Shown: piece by piece, positions 22,776-30,886 of the stretch
Layout: every line of letters begins with the position of its first letter
How positions within the stretch are numbered: the first letter of the stretch is position 1
From: an uncultured Oscillospiraceae bacterium
GTDB taxonomy: Bacteria; Bacillota; Clostridia; Oscillospirales; Oscillospiraceae
Direction of reading: 5' to 3'
Assembly (NCBI GenBank): GCA_900759385.1
Contig: CAAEUZ010000105.1
Span: 1-31,459 of the forward strand
Length of the DNA stretch: 31,459 nucleotides
The notes under the pieces: generated by a model
Databases searched by the model: none
What the model was told of the DNA's origin: nothing
What the model saw: the letters and a program-made list of their open reading frames with translations, nothing else
Program-made: the position numbers and the translations under genes

Positions 22776-23687
22776 TTAGCTTGATTGGCGAAGAAGCTGC
22801 GTCACTCGTGTGAGGACATCCTTGGCATCCCCGACAATACCTAGATCACATTCTTTGAATATAGCGGCTTTATCATCCTTATTGATGGCTATGACATATT
22901 CGCTGCCTCCTATGCCGGAGGTATGCTGAATCTGACCGGAGACACCAATGCCGATGTACAGCTGTGGTTTAACAGTGGCTCCGGAGACGCCGATGTAACG
23001 ACTGCTGGGCATTAGCTTTTCCTCCTCGGCGACCGGCCTGGTACAGCCCATTTCGGCCCCAATCACAGAGGCCAACTGTTCGGCCAACGCCAGATTTTCC
23101 TCACCGCCAATGCCGCGGCCTACGCAGACAACGTACTTGGCCGAACTGAGATTAGTGTGCTGAGGAGCTTTCTCCCTGCGTTCTATAAAACGTATGGAGC
23201 AATCGGAGGAGCTGAGCTTTTGGGGCACAGGGCACACCAGCTCAGATGCGGGAGCGAAAAGCCCGGAGCCGATACATATAACAGCCGTGGAGGACGAACG
23301 CTCCGTCCTGACAGCGAGGCCGCCGTAGCCGGCGCTGGTAGTGACAAAAGCGCTGCCATCATAGCTGATAGAGTCCACGTCTGTCTGCACTCCGGTGCCG
23401 AAGGCCGCTGCAATAGAACCGGCCAACAGACGTCCGTTACGGCTTTGCTCCACAAGCACCAGTTCAGGAGCGGCTTCAGCTATAAGCCGGACTACTGCGC
23501 CGACATAGGGAACCACCGAGGAACCAATGTCATCCAACTGATAGACATTGGCAACGCCTTCGGCGGAAACTGCTTCACCGAGAGCGACAACGTTTACGGT
23601 TTCTGCAAACTGAGCGGCGCCGGAGACAAGCTCCAATATTGCAGCTTTGCTGGAGGCGACTACAAAGGAACTCTTACACTTATCCAT
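22776..23687 (-). CDS. fixB: FixB-like electron transfer flavoprotein alpha subunit
   Basis: The 303-aa protein starts at the ATG at 23687, with GAGGAGGGG nine bases upstream; the longer open frame runs into the preceding gene. The FAD domain is canonical: VVCVGRGIGGEENLALAEQL, GAEMGCTRPVAEEEKLM, LYIGIGVSGQIQHTSGIG, YVIAINKDDKAAIFKECDLGIVGDA. These stretches match the FixB protein of the carnitine system more closely than the EtfA at 14790-15782 does. The N-terminal domain is short and shows little similarity. With FixA it should pass electrons to the acyl-CoA dehydrogenase of this operon. Confidence 0.87.
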   Translation of the reverse strand: MDKCKSSFVVASSKAAILELVSGAAQFAETVNVVALGEAVSAEGVANVYQLDDIGSSVVPYVGAVVRLIAEAAPELVLVEQSRNGRLLAGSIAAAFGTGVQTDVDSISYDGSAFVTTSAGYGGLAVRTERSSSTAVICIGSGLFAPASELVCPVPQKLSSSDCSIRFIERREKAPQHTNLSSAKYVVCVGRGIGGEENLALAEQLASVIGAEMGCTRPVAEEEKLMPSSRYIGVSGATVKPQLYIGIGVSGQIQHTSGIGGSEYVIAINKDDKAAIFKECDLGIVGDAKDVLTRVTQLLRQSS

Positions 23688-23700
23688 TTCGGGCCCCTCC

Positions 23701-24462
23701 TCAAAGTTTTTTGCGTATTGCAGTGACAAGCTGGGAAATTCCATCATCGTCGGCAGCCACAATGTGGCAGTCGCGCTGAGCCCGGCCTTTGGCCTTTATG
23801 CTGACTGTTTCCTGGCCGCCGGATGGCATGCCGCCGGCTTCCTCCAGGTTCTTTACCGTATATGGTTTTTTGCCGGCCTTGAGTATTTCTTTCATGGCCG
23901 TGAGCCGGGGAAGACAAATATCACTTGTTACTGTGATTGCAGCCGGAAGAGGAACTCGGAGGGTTTCAACGCAGTCTTCCAGGTTGCGCTCTACCACGAG
24001 CTCATTGCCATCGAGCTCGACGCTGCTCACAGCGTTAACGGTGTTCCAGCCGAGAAGCGCACCGGTTACATTGCCGACCTGCTGGGCATAGATGTCACCA
24101 GAGCCCTCTCCAAAGAAAGCTATTGAGACATCCATACGCCGCAATTCCGATGAAAGAACTCTGGCTACGGTGTAATTTCCGGCATCCGCAAGCCTGTTGT
24201 CCTTAACTGCCACCATTTCCTGAGGCCCGCGGGAGAGCGCGCTTTTGCGAAGCTTGGAGCTGTCCACGATATCTCCGCCGACAGTAAGCGCCAAAACCTC
24301 AACATCATCGTTTTTTTCGGCTATCTGGGCAGCGATTTCAATAGCACGGAGGTCGTACTGGCCAATTTGCCATTCACAGGCGGATAAATCCGCTGTACCG
24401 TCCTGATGGAAGCTTATCTGAGTATCATCAGGAACCAATTTGTAACACACTGCAATCTTCAT
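23701..24462 (-). CDS. fixA: FixA-like electron transfer flavoprotein beta subunit
   Basis: The 253-aa protein starts at ATG behind AGAGGAT, 13 bp after the CoA ligase. It reads like FixA throughout: MKIAVCYKLVPDDTQI, WQIGQYDLRAIEIA, ALTVGG, LRKSALSRGPQE, GSGDIYAQQVG, LVVERNLED and SDICLPRLTAMKEILKAGKKP. FixA/FixB feed electrons to CaiA in carnitine reduction. It lacks the GSPTKV segment of the LctB-type EtfB on the other strand, so the two ETFs of this island should have different partners. Confidence 0.88.
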   Translation of the reverse strand: MKIAVCYKLVPDDTQISFHQDGTADLSACEWQIGQYDLRAIEIAAQIAEKNDDVEVLALTVGGDIVDSSKLRKSALSRGPQEMVAVKDNRLADAGNYTVARVLSSELRRMDVSIAFFGEGSGDIYAQQVGNVTGALLGWNTVNAVSSVELDGNELVVERNLEDCVETLRVPLPAAITVTSDICLPRLTAMKEILKAGKKPYTVKNLEEAGGMPSGGQETVSIKAKGRAQRDCHIVAADDDGISQLVTAIRKKL

Positions 24463-24475
24463 TCTCTATCCTCTT

Positions 24476-26017
24476 TCACTTTGCTTGAAAACCCTCCGTC
24501 GAAAAAAGCTTCGCAGTGAGGATTCGTGAAACCTTTCCGGTATCATTTGTCGGCAGTTCATCCACAAATATAACTTTTTTGGGCTTCTTGTACCGCCCCA
24601 AGCGTTCACCGCAGTAATTAACAATTTGCTCGCTGGATATATGTGAACCCGGCGCTCTTACTACAGCAGCAGCAATACATTCACCCCAGATATCATCGGA
24701 CAGGCCGACAACGCTGACAGACGCCACGTCATCCGTAAGCTCCATGATGCAGCGCTCAATTTCCTGCGGAAATACATTTTCACCTCCGCTGATTATCATG
24801 TCGCTTTTTCTGTCCTTGAGATAAATATACCCGTCACAATCGATGTAACCGATATCTCCGCTGTGGTACCACCCGTCTATAAGAACTTCGTTCGTTTCTG
24901 CTGGCATTCCGATATAGCCGCTCATTACAGAATTGCACTTGATGCATATCTCCCCGGCTTTGCAGAAGGGCAGCTCCAGACCTTTGTCATCTACCACCTT
25001 GAACTGCGTACCCGAAACAGGACGCCCGACGGATAAGAGGTGCTTTTCATCAAAATGATCTTCAGGAAGGAGAGTGGCAACAGTGCCATAAGTCTCTGTC
25101 ATACCGTATCCTTGATGAAATTTGCAGGCGAACACCTTGGAACAGCGCTCTATTAACTGCCTGCTCATAGGGGAAGCGCCATAGTGGATGCAGTTAACTG
25201 TATCATTTCGGAGACCGTTCTCCTCCATGTATGTCACAATTCGGTTTATAACAGTGGGCACCATTGCGGTGCTCGTAACACGCTCGGATTCAATCAGTTC
25301 GAGCACCTTGGAGCTGTAGCGGACATACTCCGGAGGGCAGAGAAGAAGTTCCCCGCCGGAGTATATTAGAGCCATTACGGAAACACTGATTGAGTGACAC
25401 AACGGCGACATGCACAGAAAGATGTCATCCTTATTCCAGAAGCCGTTGTGAGAGCACCTTGTGACCTGGCAGTCAACTGCACGATTGGGAATTGCGACGC
25501 CTTTGGCGCGCCCTGTTGTGCCGCTGGTAAACATGATGAGCGCAATGTCTTCCGCACCCCGCTGCACCGGCGAAAAGCTCTCAGGCATGCCATGGATGAA
25601 ATCCGCGTAATTTGACGGCAGCGCCGGGTCATGACCGGTGATAATCAGACGCAGATATGGACAATGATCCCGCAGATACTCAATGGTCTGAACTTCTGTA
25701 TTGGATATAAAGACAATCCTGGCGCCGGTTTGCTTTATCATTCCGGCGATTCCTACTGCGGAGATCCGCCAATTCAAAAGAGCGGGTACAGCACCAACGA
25801 AAGAGACAGCAAACATCGCCTCCATGTATTCGATACTGTTGCGGCAAGCTATACACACTGTGTTGCCGGGACCGACGCCCGAGAGGCGCAGTGCATTCGC
25901 TGTCCTGCATACGTTTTTCAGGAATTCATCGTAAGTAAGCCTGATGCCCAGATACTTTACCGCCGCCTTCTCCGGATATAGGCCGGCCGGTCTGAGCAGC
26001 ACGTCGTTAAGAGTCAT
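24476..26017 (-). CDS. Acyl-CoA ligase (AMP-forming, CaiC-like)
   Basis: The protein is 513 aa from the ATG at 26017; a GTG at 26029 is possible, but it is only one base from the AGGGG ribosome site, while 26017 is rather far (13 bases). ANL-superfamily motifs in order: P-loop FTSGTTGRAKGVAI, YGMTETYGT, the adenine-binding DGWYHSGDIGYIDCDGYIYLKDRKSDMIISGGENVFP hinge region (cut here into known A7/A8 blocks), and the C-terminal catalytic Lys in TNDTGKVSR. It activates a carboxylate to its CoA ester at the cost of ATP. In this operon it may prime the CoA-transferase cycle, as CaiC does with CaiB. The substrate pocket cannot be read with confidence. Confidence 0.87.
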   Translation of the reverse strand: MTLNDVLLRPAGLYPEKAAVKYLGIRLTYDEFLKNVCRTANALRLSGVGPGNTVCIACRNSIEYMEAMFAVSFVGAVPALLNWRISAVGIAGMIKQTGARIVFISNTEVQTIEYLRDHCPYLRLIITGHDPALPSNYADFIHGMPESFSPVQRGAEDIALIMFTSGTTGRAKGVAIPNRAVDCQVTRCSHNGFWNKDDIFLCMSPLCHSISVSVMALIYSGGELLLCPPEYVRYSSKVLELIESERVTSTAMVPTVINRIVTYMEENGLRNDTVNCIHYGASPMSRQLIERCSKVFACKFHQGYGMTETYGTVATLLPEDHFDEKHLLSVGRPVSGTQFKVVDDKGLELPFCKAGEICIKCNSVMSGYIGMPAETNEVLIDGWYHSGDIGYIDCDGYIYLKDRKSDMIISGGENVFPQEIERCIMELTDDVASVSVVGLSDDIWGECIAAAVVRAPGSHISSEQIVNYCGERLGRYKKPKKVIFVDELPTNDTGKVSRILTAKLFSTEGFQAK

Positions 26018-26097
26018 CTTTTCTTGCACGCCCCTTTGCTTGAGAATTGAGTGTCAGAGTTTTACCATGAGGCAGGAGCAGCAGCGGGGCGGCAGGA

Positions 26098-27255
26098 TCA
26101 TTTTCTGTTCGCCGCGTCCTTGATAAGCTTACGTGCGCTGGAGTGAACCATGATTTCCTCGCTTCCGGCGAAGATGCGGAAACCTCGCTGGTCACGCCAG
26201 AGGCGGTCAATGACACAGTCTTGCGTGTATCCGATACCGCCCATAATCTGCATGGCATCGTCGATTACCTCAAAGGCCGCCTTCCCGGTGAAGCGCTTTA
26301 ACAGAGAAATGTCAACACCCATGCTCTCGCCTTGCTGCTTTCGCCATGCGCAGTTGAGCAGCATGTTCTCCATGGCCATAATCTTGATGCGCATATCGAC
26401 TATTTTTTCCTGGATAATCTGTTTATTGCCGATTATGTCGCCAAATTGTATGCGCTTGCCGGCATAAGCGGCTGCCTCGTTATATGCACACTTGGCAAAC
26501 CCGACGTTGCAGCAGCAGGACATCAGACGTTCTGTTTCAAAATTCTTCATGAGCTGATAAAAGCCCTTACATTTTTCACCCACGAGAGCGGCCTCGTCCA
26601 GCTCGACGTTATCAAGGCGTACTTCGCAGGTCGGCATGCAGTGGCAGCCAATTTTGTTTATCACGGTCACCTTGACACCGGGGGCGTTCAGGGGAACCAG
26701 ATACCAACTCATATCTTTGTAAGGGTTGTCATTTTCGTATTCGCGCGCAATGCACATCATGAAATTGGAAACGCTGGCGCCCGTGTTAAAAGTTTTGTGG
26801 CCGTTTATATACACTTTGCCATCCTTGTGGGTGGCGCGGGTTGATATAGCGCTGTTGTCAGAGCCGGCCTGGGGCTCGGTAAAGCCCAGGGTGTATGCCT
26901 TGCGTCCGGCTTTGGCCTCGCCGATTATTATGTCCTGCTGTTCTTTGGTACCGTATGTCAGAATGTTATCAACCTGGAGAAAGCTGCCGGGCAGCGTCAA
27001 AGCCGGCCAGCCGTGCTCGTAAATTCTGACATTCATCAGGACATTGGACACGAGATCCAGATCATCTCCGCCGTACTCTTCAGGCAGAGCCAGCATGTGA
27101 TAGCCGGCCTCGCAGTAGTCATCGCAAGCCTTCTGGGGGTACTTTTGAGCATGGTCGCATTCCTTGAAGTACTCGGCGTAGTCACCGCGCTCCATGAATT
27201 CGTCGATGCTTTCAAGAAGCAGCTGCTGTTCTTCGGTCATAGAAAACTCGTACAT
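26098..27255 (-). CDS. CaiA-like acyl-CoA dehydrogenase/reductase
   Basis: The 385-aa flavoprotein is the first gene of the operon, ATG behind AGGAGAGG. Acyl-CoA dehydrogenase marks: YTLGFTEPQAGSDNSAI (FAD and substrate site), GHKTFNTGAS, LDNVELDE, RIQFGDIIGNKQIIQEK and QIMGGIGYTQDCVIDRLWRDQRG. The start, including YFKECDHAQKYP, and the length resemble crotonobetainyl-CoA reductase CaiA. The usual catalytic Glu in the (Y)EGT position is Ala here (IFAGSEEI, about residue 363). CaiA also lacks Glu at this site, which supports a reductive rather than oxidative role. Electrons would come from FixAB encoded downstream. Confidence 0.87.
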   Translation of the reverse strand: MYEFSMTEEQQLLLESIDEFMERGDYAEYFKECDHAQKYPQKACDDYCEAGYHMLALPEEYGGDDLDLVSNVLMNVRIYEHGWPALTLPGSFLQVDNILTYGTKEQQDIIIGEAKAGRKAYTLGFTEPQAGSDNSAISTRATHKDGKVYINGHKTFNTGASVSNFMMCIAREYENDNPYKDMSWYLVPLNAPGVKVTVINKIGCHCMPTCEVRLDNVELDEAALVGEKCKGFYQLMKNFETERLMSCCCNVGFAKCAYNEAAAYAGKRIQFGDIIGNKQIIQEKIVDMRIKIMAMENMLLNCAWRKQQGESMGVDISLLKRFTGKAAFEVIDDAMQIMGGIGYTQDCVIDRLWRDQRGFRIFAGSEEIMVHSSARKLIKDAANRK

Positions 27256-27521
27256 ATGCCTCTCCTATCTTGCGGAATTTCGTTCTGATGGTTAATTGAC
27301 TGCCCTTTTCAAGGAGCATCTCTTGATTGCGTAAAAAAGTATATCATCAAGAAAATAATTATCATACGTCCTCTTATGACGAGTTTGTGAAAAATTTCGC
27401 CTTTACATTTCGTCCTTTTTGGACTAAAATGTATTTGTAGATATTCAACGAGCGGTTGAAGTTGCGCTGCATGTGTTTATGGTTGAATTGTCATGATTAT
27501 TCCTGCTTTGAGGTGAAATAT
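27256..27521. promoter_or_regulatory. Divergent regulatory region
   Basis: This AT-rich region of about 265 bp separates the operon from its probable regulator. It holds two inverted repeats: TCTTGAT (27321-27327) with ATCAAGA (27346-27352), 18 bp apart, and ACATTT-CG-TCC-N5-GGA-CTA-AAATGT (27405-27432). Either could be the regulator site. I could not fix the -35/-10 elements. Confidence 0.45.
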
Positions 27522-28934
27522 ATGCTGTTTAATATGACTATGGTTGCGGGCTTCCTCGACAGATTTAACAAATCATTAAGCGTGACTAATGATAACTGGT
27601 CTATATCGCGCGTCTGCTTGTCTTCAGATGCGGAGGAAAACGACGGCTCAGTGCTATATATTGGGCAGCTGGAAGCAGACACTGTAACTTGCTGGAACGG
27701 CAGCAACCGCCTCGTTGTGACAGGTGCCGGGCTGAGTGATGTGTTTAATGCCATAAGCACAGGAATGGATTATTACAACCGCTGGGAGCTTCGCGCATTG
27801 AATGCTGTAAGTATGGGTGCCAGCTCACTGGACAGCCTCCATTTGCTGACGGAGTTATTCCCGGATTACGTGGTAAAGGTCGTTAATCCACTCGGCAAAT
27901 TTCTTTATTCGAGTACAAATGACTCTGACGGCTATATTGACTCAAGCTTTATTTCCCTTCTCCGCAGCATTCCGGCCTGTTATGAAATTGCGCTTGGCGT
28001 CAAAGGCTTAACTGTTTTTTGGGAATACGAACACTACAGGCGCAATATTATGCTCGGGAACATCGTATTTTCTGACAATTCATACGTAATGTTTTCTGTG
28101 ATCGAGAAATCCAGACCTATTACAGAAACCGAACAGCATCTGGCAAGGTTGGCGCAATCGATATTCGAAAAGCTGCGGCTGACAATAAAGCTGCAGACCA
28201 TAATTGAGCCATATGAGAGTACGCTTGCCGACATACTCAACGGGGAGGAAGCGTCGGAGTCCGTGCTAATAAACCTTGAGATGCTTTGGGGTCACTCGAT
28301 TGAAGACGGCGCATATCTCGTTCTCATAAACAACACAAAGAACCAGCGCTTCGGAAACAGGGCGATAGTTTCGAACATAAGCGAAAAAATATCTTCCGCG
28401 CTCGCTTTCACCTACCACAAACAAGTGCTTTGTTTTCTGCCTGCGAAAAATTTTGATAAGAACCGCCGCACACTTGAGGATGTGGCTTCGCCATCCAAGT
28501 CGGACATAATTTTTTCGACATGCATTCATTCATGGGATAACGTGAGCGGAGCATACCGGCAGCTGAACACCATTTTGGCTAAAGCACGGGAACACCTTTT
28601 GGAAAGCCACGTGATTTACTGCGATGATTATATCTGGCAGTTTTATCTGTGGAGCCTCCAGGATTCCGAAAGCAGCTCACTTGTTCATCCTGATATTCTG
28701 TCGCTTTCTGCGTTAGATGACAGGGGAAGATACCTGCAGACCTTTTACAGTTACCTGAAGAACAACTGCCATATGTCTGCTACAGCGGACGATCTGGGCA
28801 TACATTTGAGCACGCTGAAGTACAGGATGGAAAAAATAAACGCAACCATTGGCTTTGACCCCGATAACTATGAAGCTCGCATGGCCTTTTTAATCTCCTG
28901 TGACCTCACGCGCAGCGAAAGGACAAAAATGTAA
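27522..28934 (+). CDS. PucR/CdaR-type transcriptional regulator
   Basis: The protein is 470 aa from the ATG at 27522, with GAGGTG seven bases upstream; the open frame begins earlier without a ribosome site. The C-terminus is the PucR HTH_30 domain: FYSYLKNNCHMSATADDLGIHLSTLKYRMEKINATIGFDPDNYEARMAF (residues about 408-458, read in pieces). The middle part (about 250-390) has the CdaR GGDEF-like layout. The N-terminal 200 residues form a probable ligand-sensing domain I do not recognise. The gene is divergent to the ten-gene operon and in the same direction as the flavin-reductase-like genes. PucR/CdaR regulators usually activate neighbouring catabolic genes when their substrate is present. Confidence 0.83.
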   Translation: MLFNMTMVAGFLDRFNKSLSVTNDNWSISRVCLSSDAEENDGSVLYIGQLEADTVTCWNGSNRLVVTGAGLSDVFNAISTGMDYYNRWELRALNAVSMGASSLDSLHLLTELFPDYVVKVVNPLGKFLYSSTNDSDGYIDSSFISLLRSIPACYEIALGVKGLTVFWEYEHYRRNIMLGNIVFSDNSYVMFSVIEKSRPITETEQHLARLAQSIFEKLRLTIKLQTIIEPYESTLADILNGEEASESVLINLEMLWGHSIEDGAYLVLINNTKNQRFGNRAIVSNISEKISSALAFTYHKQVLCFLPAKNFDKNRRTLEDVASPSKSDIIFSTCIHSWDNVSGAYRQLNTILAKAREHLLESHVIYCDDYIWQFYLWSLQDSESSSLVHPDILSLSALDDRGRYLQTFYSYLKNNCHMSATADDLGIHLSTLKYRMEKINATIGFDPDNYEARMAFLISCDLTRSERTKM

Positions 28935-29068
28935 AAAGCCGGTGCGAACTATAACGGCGAAATCAATTACATTAATTCCCTCCGAAGCTTTTTGCCGGCG
29001 CGGAAATAGAAGCAAGCCGTAAAAGACGTATATTTTTGAAATTAAGAAAAATCCCCTGACAGACAGTA

Positions 29069-29106
29069 AAAAGCAGCCGATAAAGCTAATTTGTCGGCTG
29101 CTTTTT
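29069..29106 (+). terminator. Terminator after the PucR-type regulator
   Basis: AAAAAGCAGCCGA pairs with TCGGCTGCTTTTT around a loop of about 12 nt; a classic bidirectional stem. Confidence 0.85.
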
Positions 29107-29116
29107 GCGCACAAAC

Positions 29117-29170
29117 GCTGAATTCTGGCGATGAGATGCTGAATTTCATTGTTGACAGGCTGAATTCTGC
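29117..29170. repeat. Three direct repeats at exact 21-bp spacing (operator array)
   Basis: GCTGAATTCTGG begins at 29117, GCTGAATTTCAT at 29138 and GCTGAATTCTGC at 29159, exactly 21 bp apart (two helical turns). The third copy begins within the -35/-10 spacer of the next promoter, right behind TTGACA. This is the geometry of cooperative sites for a transcription factor on one DNA face. Confidence 0.75.
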
Positions 29171-29181
29171 TGTGCTATATT
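29152..29181 (+). promoter_or_regulatory. Promoter of the flavin-reductase-like genes
   Basis: TTGACA (29152-29157), 18 bp, TATATT (29176-29181). A bound third repeat (29159-29170) would lie inside the spacer and would be expected to repress. Confidence 0.75.
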
Positions 29182-29265
29182 CTTAGGCATCATTGACGGG
29201 AAAACTATGAGCCTGAAACAGGGCTTTAAAATATGGTTATTCTTACTATCGAAAGGAGCAAAAAA

Positions 29266-29934
29266 ATGCACTACAATGCCCAGACCAACAATCACGGATT
29301 TAAGTCAGACCCTTTCAAGGCCTGCGTCGGTCCCCGTCCCATCGCATGGCTTTCAACTGTCAGCAAGGACGGCAAAGACAACCTCGCACCGTTCAGTCAG
29401 TTCAATAACCTGAGCTTTGATCCGCCAATGGTTATGATATCTTTCCAGCATGGCGGCTCTGAGGAGAACTCTCACCGTAAGGATACGCTCAACAACATCG
29501 AGGAAACGGGCTACTTTGTGTATAACATTGTCCCTTATGATCTGCGCGAGCAGATGAACATAACGGCTTATCCGGGAGAGGGAGACGAGTTTGAGTTGGC
29601 CGGGCTTACCAAGGCTGACTGCGTTCAGGTGCCCTGCAAGCGTGTGGCGGAATCCCCGATTCAGTTTGAGTGCGAATATGTCCAGACTATTCACTTCCCC
29701 AGCAAAAGCAACCGCGGCATTATAGACATGGTCATTGGCAAGGTGCTTGAGGTTCATATTGCCGACGATGTCCTCACTCCCGATGGACGCATTGATTTCT
29801 TGAAAATTAAGCCGCTTGGACGACTGGGGTATTTTGATTATTGCTACGTAAACGAAGTATTTACCATGTCTGTACCTGGGCTTTCTGACAAACAGATGGC
29901 GTCCATGGGCGGTGACCGCTCGGACAAGAAATAA
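29266..29934 (+). CDS. Flavin-reductase-like FMN-binding protein (copy 1)
   Basis: The 222-aa protein starts at ATG with GAAAGGAG upstream. It is a split-barrel flavin reductase-like (DIM6/NTAB, RutF) protein: DPFKACVGPRPIAWLSTVSKDG, DNLAPFSQFNNLSFDPPMVMIS, RKDTLNNIEETGYFVYN, YDLREQMN and a C-terminal LKIKPLGRLGYFDYCY. This family binds FMN and can reduce it with NAD(P)H, but many members have unknown substrates. It has its own regulated promoter behind the PucR-type gene. A close paralogue follows at 30027. Supply of reduced flavin to the many flavoproteins nearby is an attractive but unproven role. Confidence 0.82.
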   Translation: MHYNAQTNNHGFKSDPFKACVGPRPIAWLSTVSKDGKDNLAPFSQFNNLSFDPPMVMISFQHGGSEENSHRKDTLNNIEETGYFVYNIVPYDLREQMNITAYPGEGDEFELAGLTKADCVQVPCKRVAESPIQFECEYVQTIHFPSKSNRGIIDMVIGKVLEVHIADDVLTPDGRIDFLKIKPLGRLGYFDYCYVNEVFTMSVPGLSDKQMASMGGDRSDKK

Positions 29935-30026
29935 GGAATAAAAAGGGGAACGGTTCTCTGATATATGTATAGATACCGCCGATAAACGGACGCTTTTGCG
30001 CTATATTCAAGTGAAAGGAGAAAACT

Positions 30027-30734
30027 ATGCTGCATTTTGAAATCTCTAAATCCAAGGACTTTTCCTTGCTTTGCGGAATGGATCCCTTTAAATCCATCGC
30101 TGTTCCCAGGCCGATAGCATGGATATCTACAGTGAGCAAAGACGGAGTAGATAACCTGGCTCCGTTCAGCCAGTTTACTAATGTCGGGTTTAATGAACCG
30201 CATGTACTGTTTGCCGGACAGCTGAACTCAGAAGGGCGGCGCAAAGACAGCGTAGTAAATGCCGAGGATACAAAGTGCTTCGTCCATAACATGGTCACCT
30301 ATGATCTGCGCGAGCAGATGAACCGGACCGGCGTTAGCTCAGCACCGGAAGTGGACGAGTTCGTAGAAGCGGGGCTTACCAAAGAGGACAGCTTTTGCGT
30401 GGCAGCTAAGCGCGTGAAGGAATCTCCGGTTCAGCTTGAGTGTGTGTATGTTACCACGGTTAGGCTGCCGGGCGCCGATCCGAACAGCCCATCGGACTTG
30501 GTAATCGGTCGAGTTGTATGCATACATGTGGATGAAAATTACGTACTTCCGAACGGCAAGCTGGATATACTTAAGCTGCGTCCTCTGGCGAGGCTGGGCT
30601 ATGCAGACTACACGTCAGTTACAGACGTTTTTGAAATGCGTCCTAAAAGTTTCGTTACCAAGCCGATACCGGGTGGATACGGTTGGATGAGCCCCAAATC
30701 AAGGGAATTCGAGGCTACACACAAGGATATATAA
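30027..30734 (+). CDS. Flavin-reductase-like FMN-binding protein (copy 2)
   Basis: The 235-aa protein starts at ATG behind GAAAGGAG. It shares with copy 1 the blocks PRPIAWISTVSKDG, DNLAPFSQF, YDLREQMN, AGLTKED, KRVKESPVQLECVYV and LKLRPLARLGYADY. The two are therefore products of a tandem duplication followed by clear divergence in the N-terminus, which starts LHFEISKSKDFSLLCGMDPF, and in the C-terminal tail. A TATATT (about 30001) just upstream may give it an additional promoter. It is followed by a strong terminator. Confidence 0.82.
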   Translation: MLHFEISKSKDFSLLCGMDPFKSIAVPRPIAWISTVSKDGVDNLAPFSQFTNVGFNEPHVLFAGQLNSEGRRKDSVVNAEDTKCFVHNMVTYDLREQMNRTGVSSAPEVDEFVEAGLTKEDSFCVAAKRVKESPVQLECVYVTTVRLPGADPNSPSDLVIGRVVCIHVDENYVLPNGKLDILKLRPLARLGYADYTSVTDVFEMRPKSFVTKPIPGGYGWMSPKSREFEATHKDI

Positions 30735-30851
30735 GCTGCCGGCTGTCAAAGCCGATTGCAATATAATCACAATCGGCAGCTGCGATAAGAGACAGAATTT
30801 TCAATTAATGAAAGCTAAGCAACAAGCAAATATTTGACGATTTAAAACTAA

Positions 30852-30886
30852 AATACGCCTGTTTTGCAATTCAAAACAGGCGTATT
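30852..30886 (+). terminator. Terminator after the flavin-reductase-like genes
   Basis: AATACGCCTGTTTTG (30852-30866) pairs perfectly with CAAAACAGGCGTATT (30872-30886), loop CAATT. There is a weak T-run after it. Confidence 0.75.

Larger units (their letters stand above)
28935..29265. other. Intergenic region before the flavin-reductase-like genes
   Basis: No gene is seen. It contains the terminator of the regulator transcript, three 21-bp-spaced direct repeats and the downstream promoter, each listed separately. Confidence 0.6.

Noticed and set aside
16131..27255. Complete carnitine/crotonobetaine (cai-fix) operon
   Set aside because: CaiA-, CaiC- and FixAB-like genes are present, but there is no hydratase (CaiD) or betaine/carnitine antiporter, and the CoA-transferase looks more like FldA/HadA.
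29117..29170. CRISPR-like array
   Set aside because: Only three 12-bp repeats with 9-bp gaps overlapping a promoter; far too short for a CRISPR array, better explained as operator sites.
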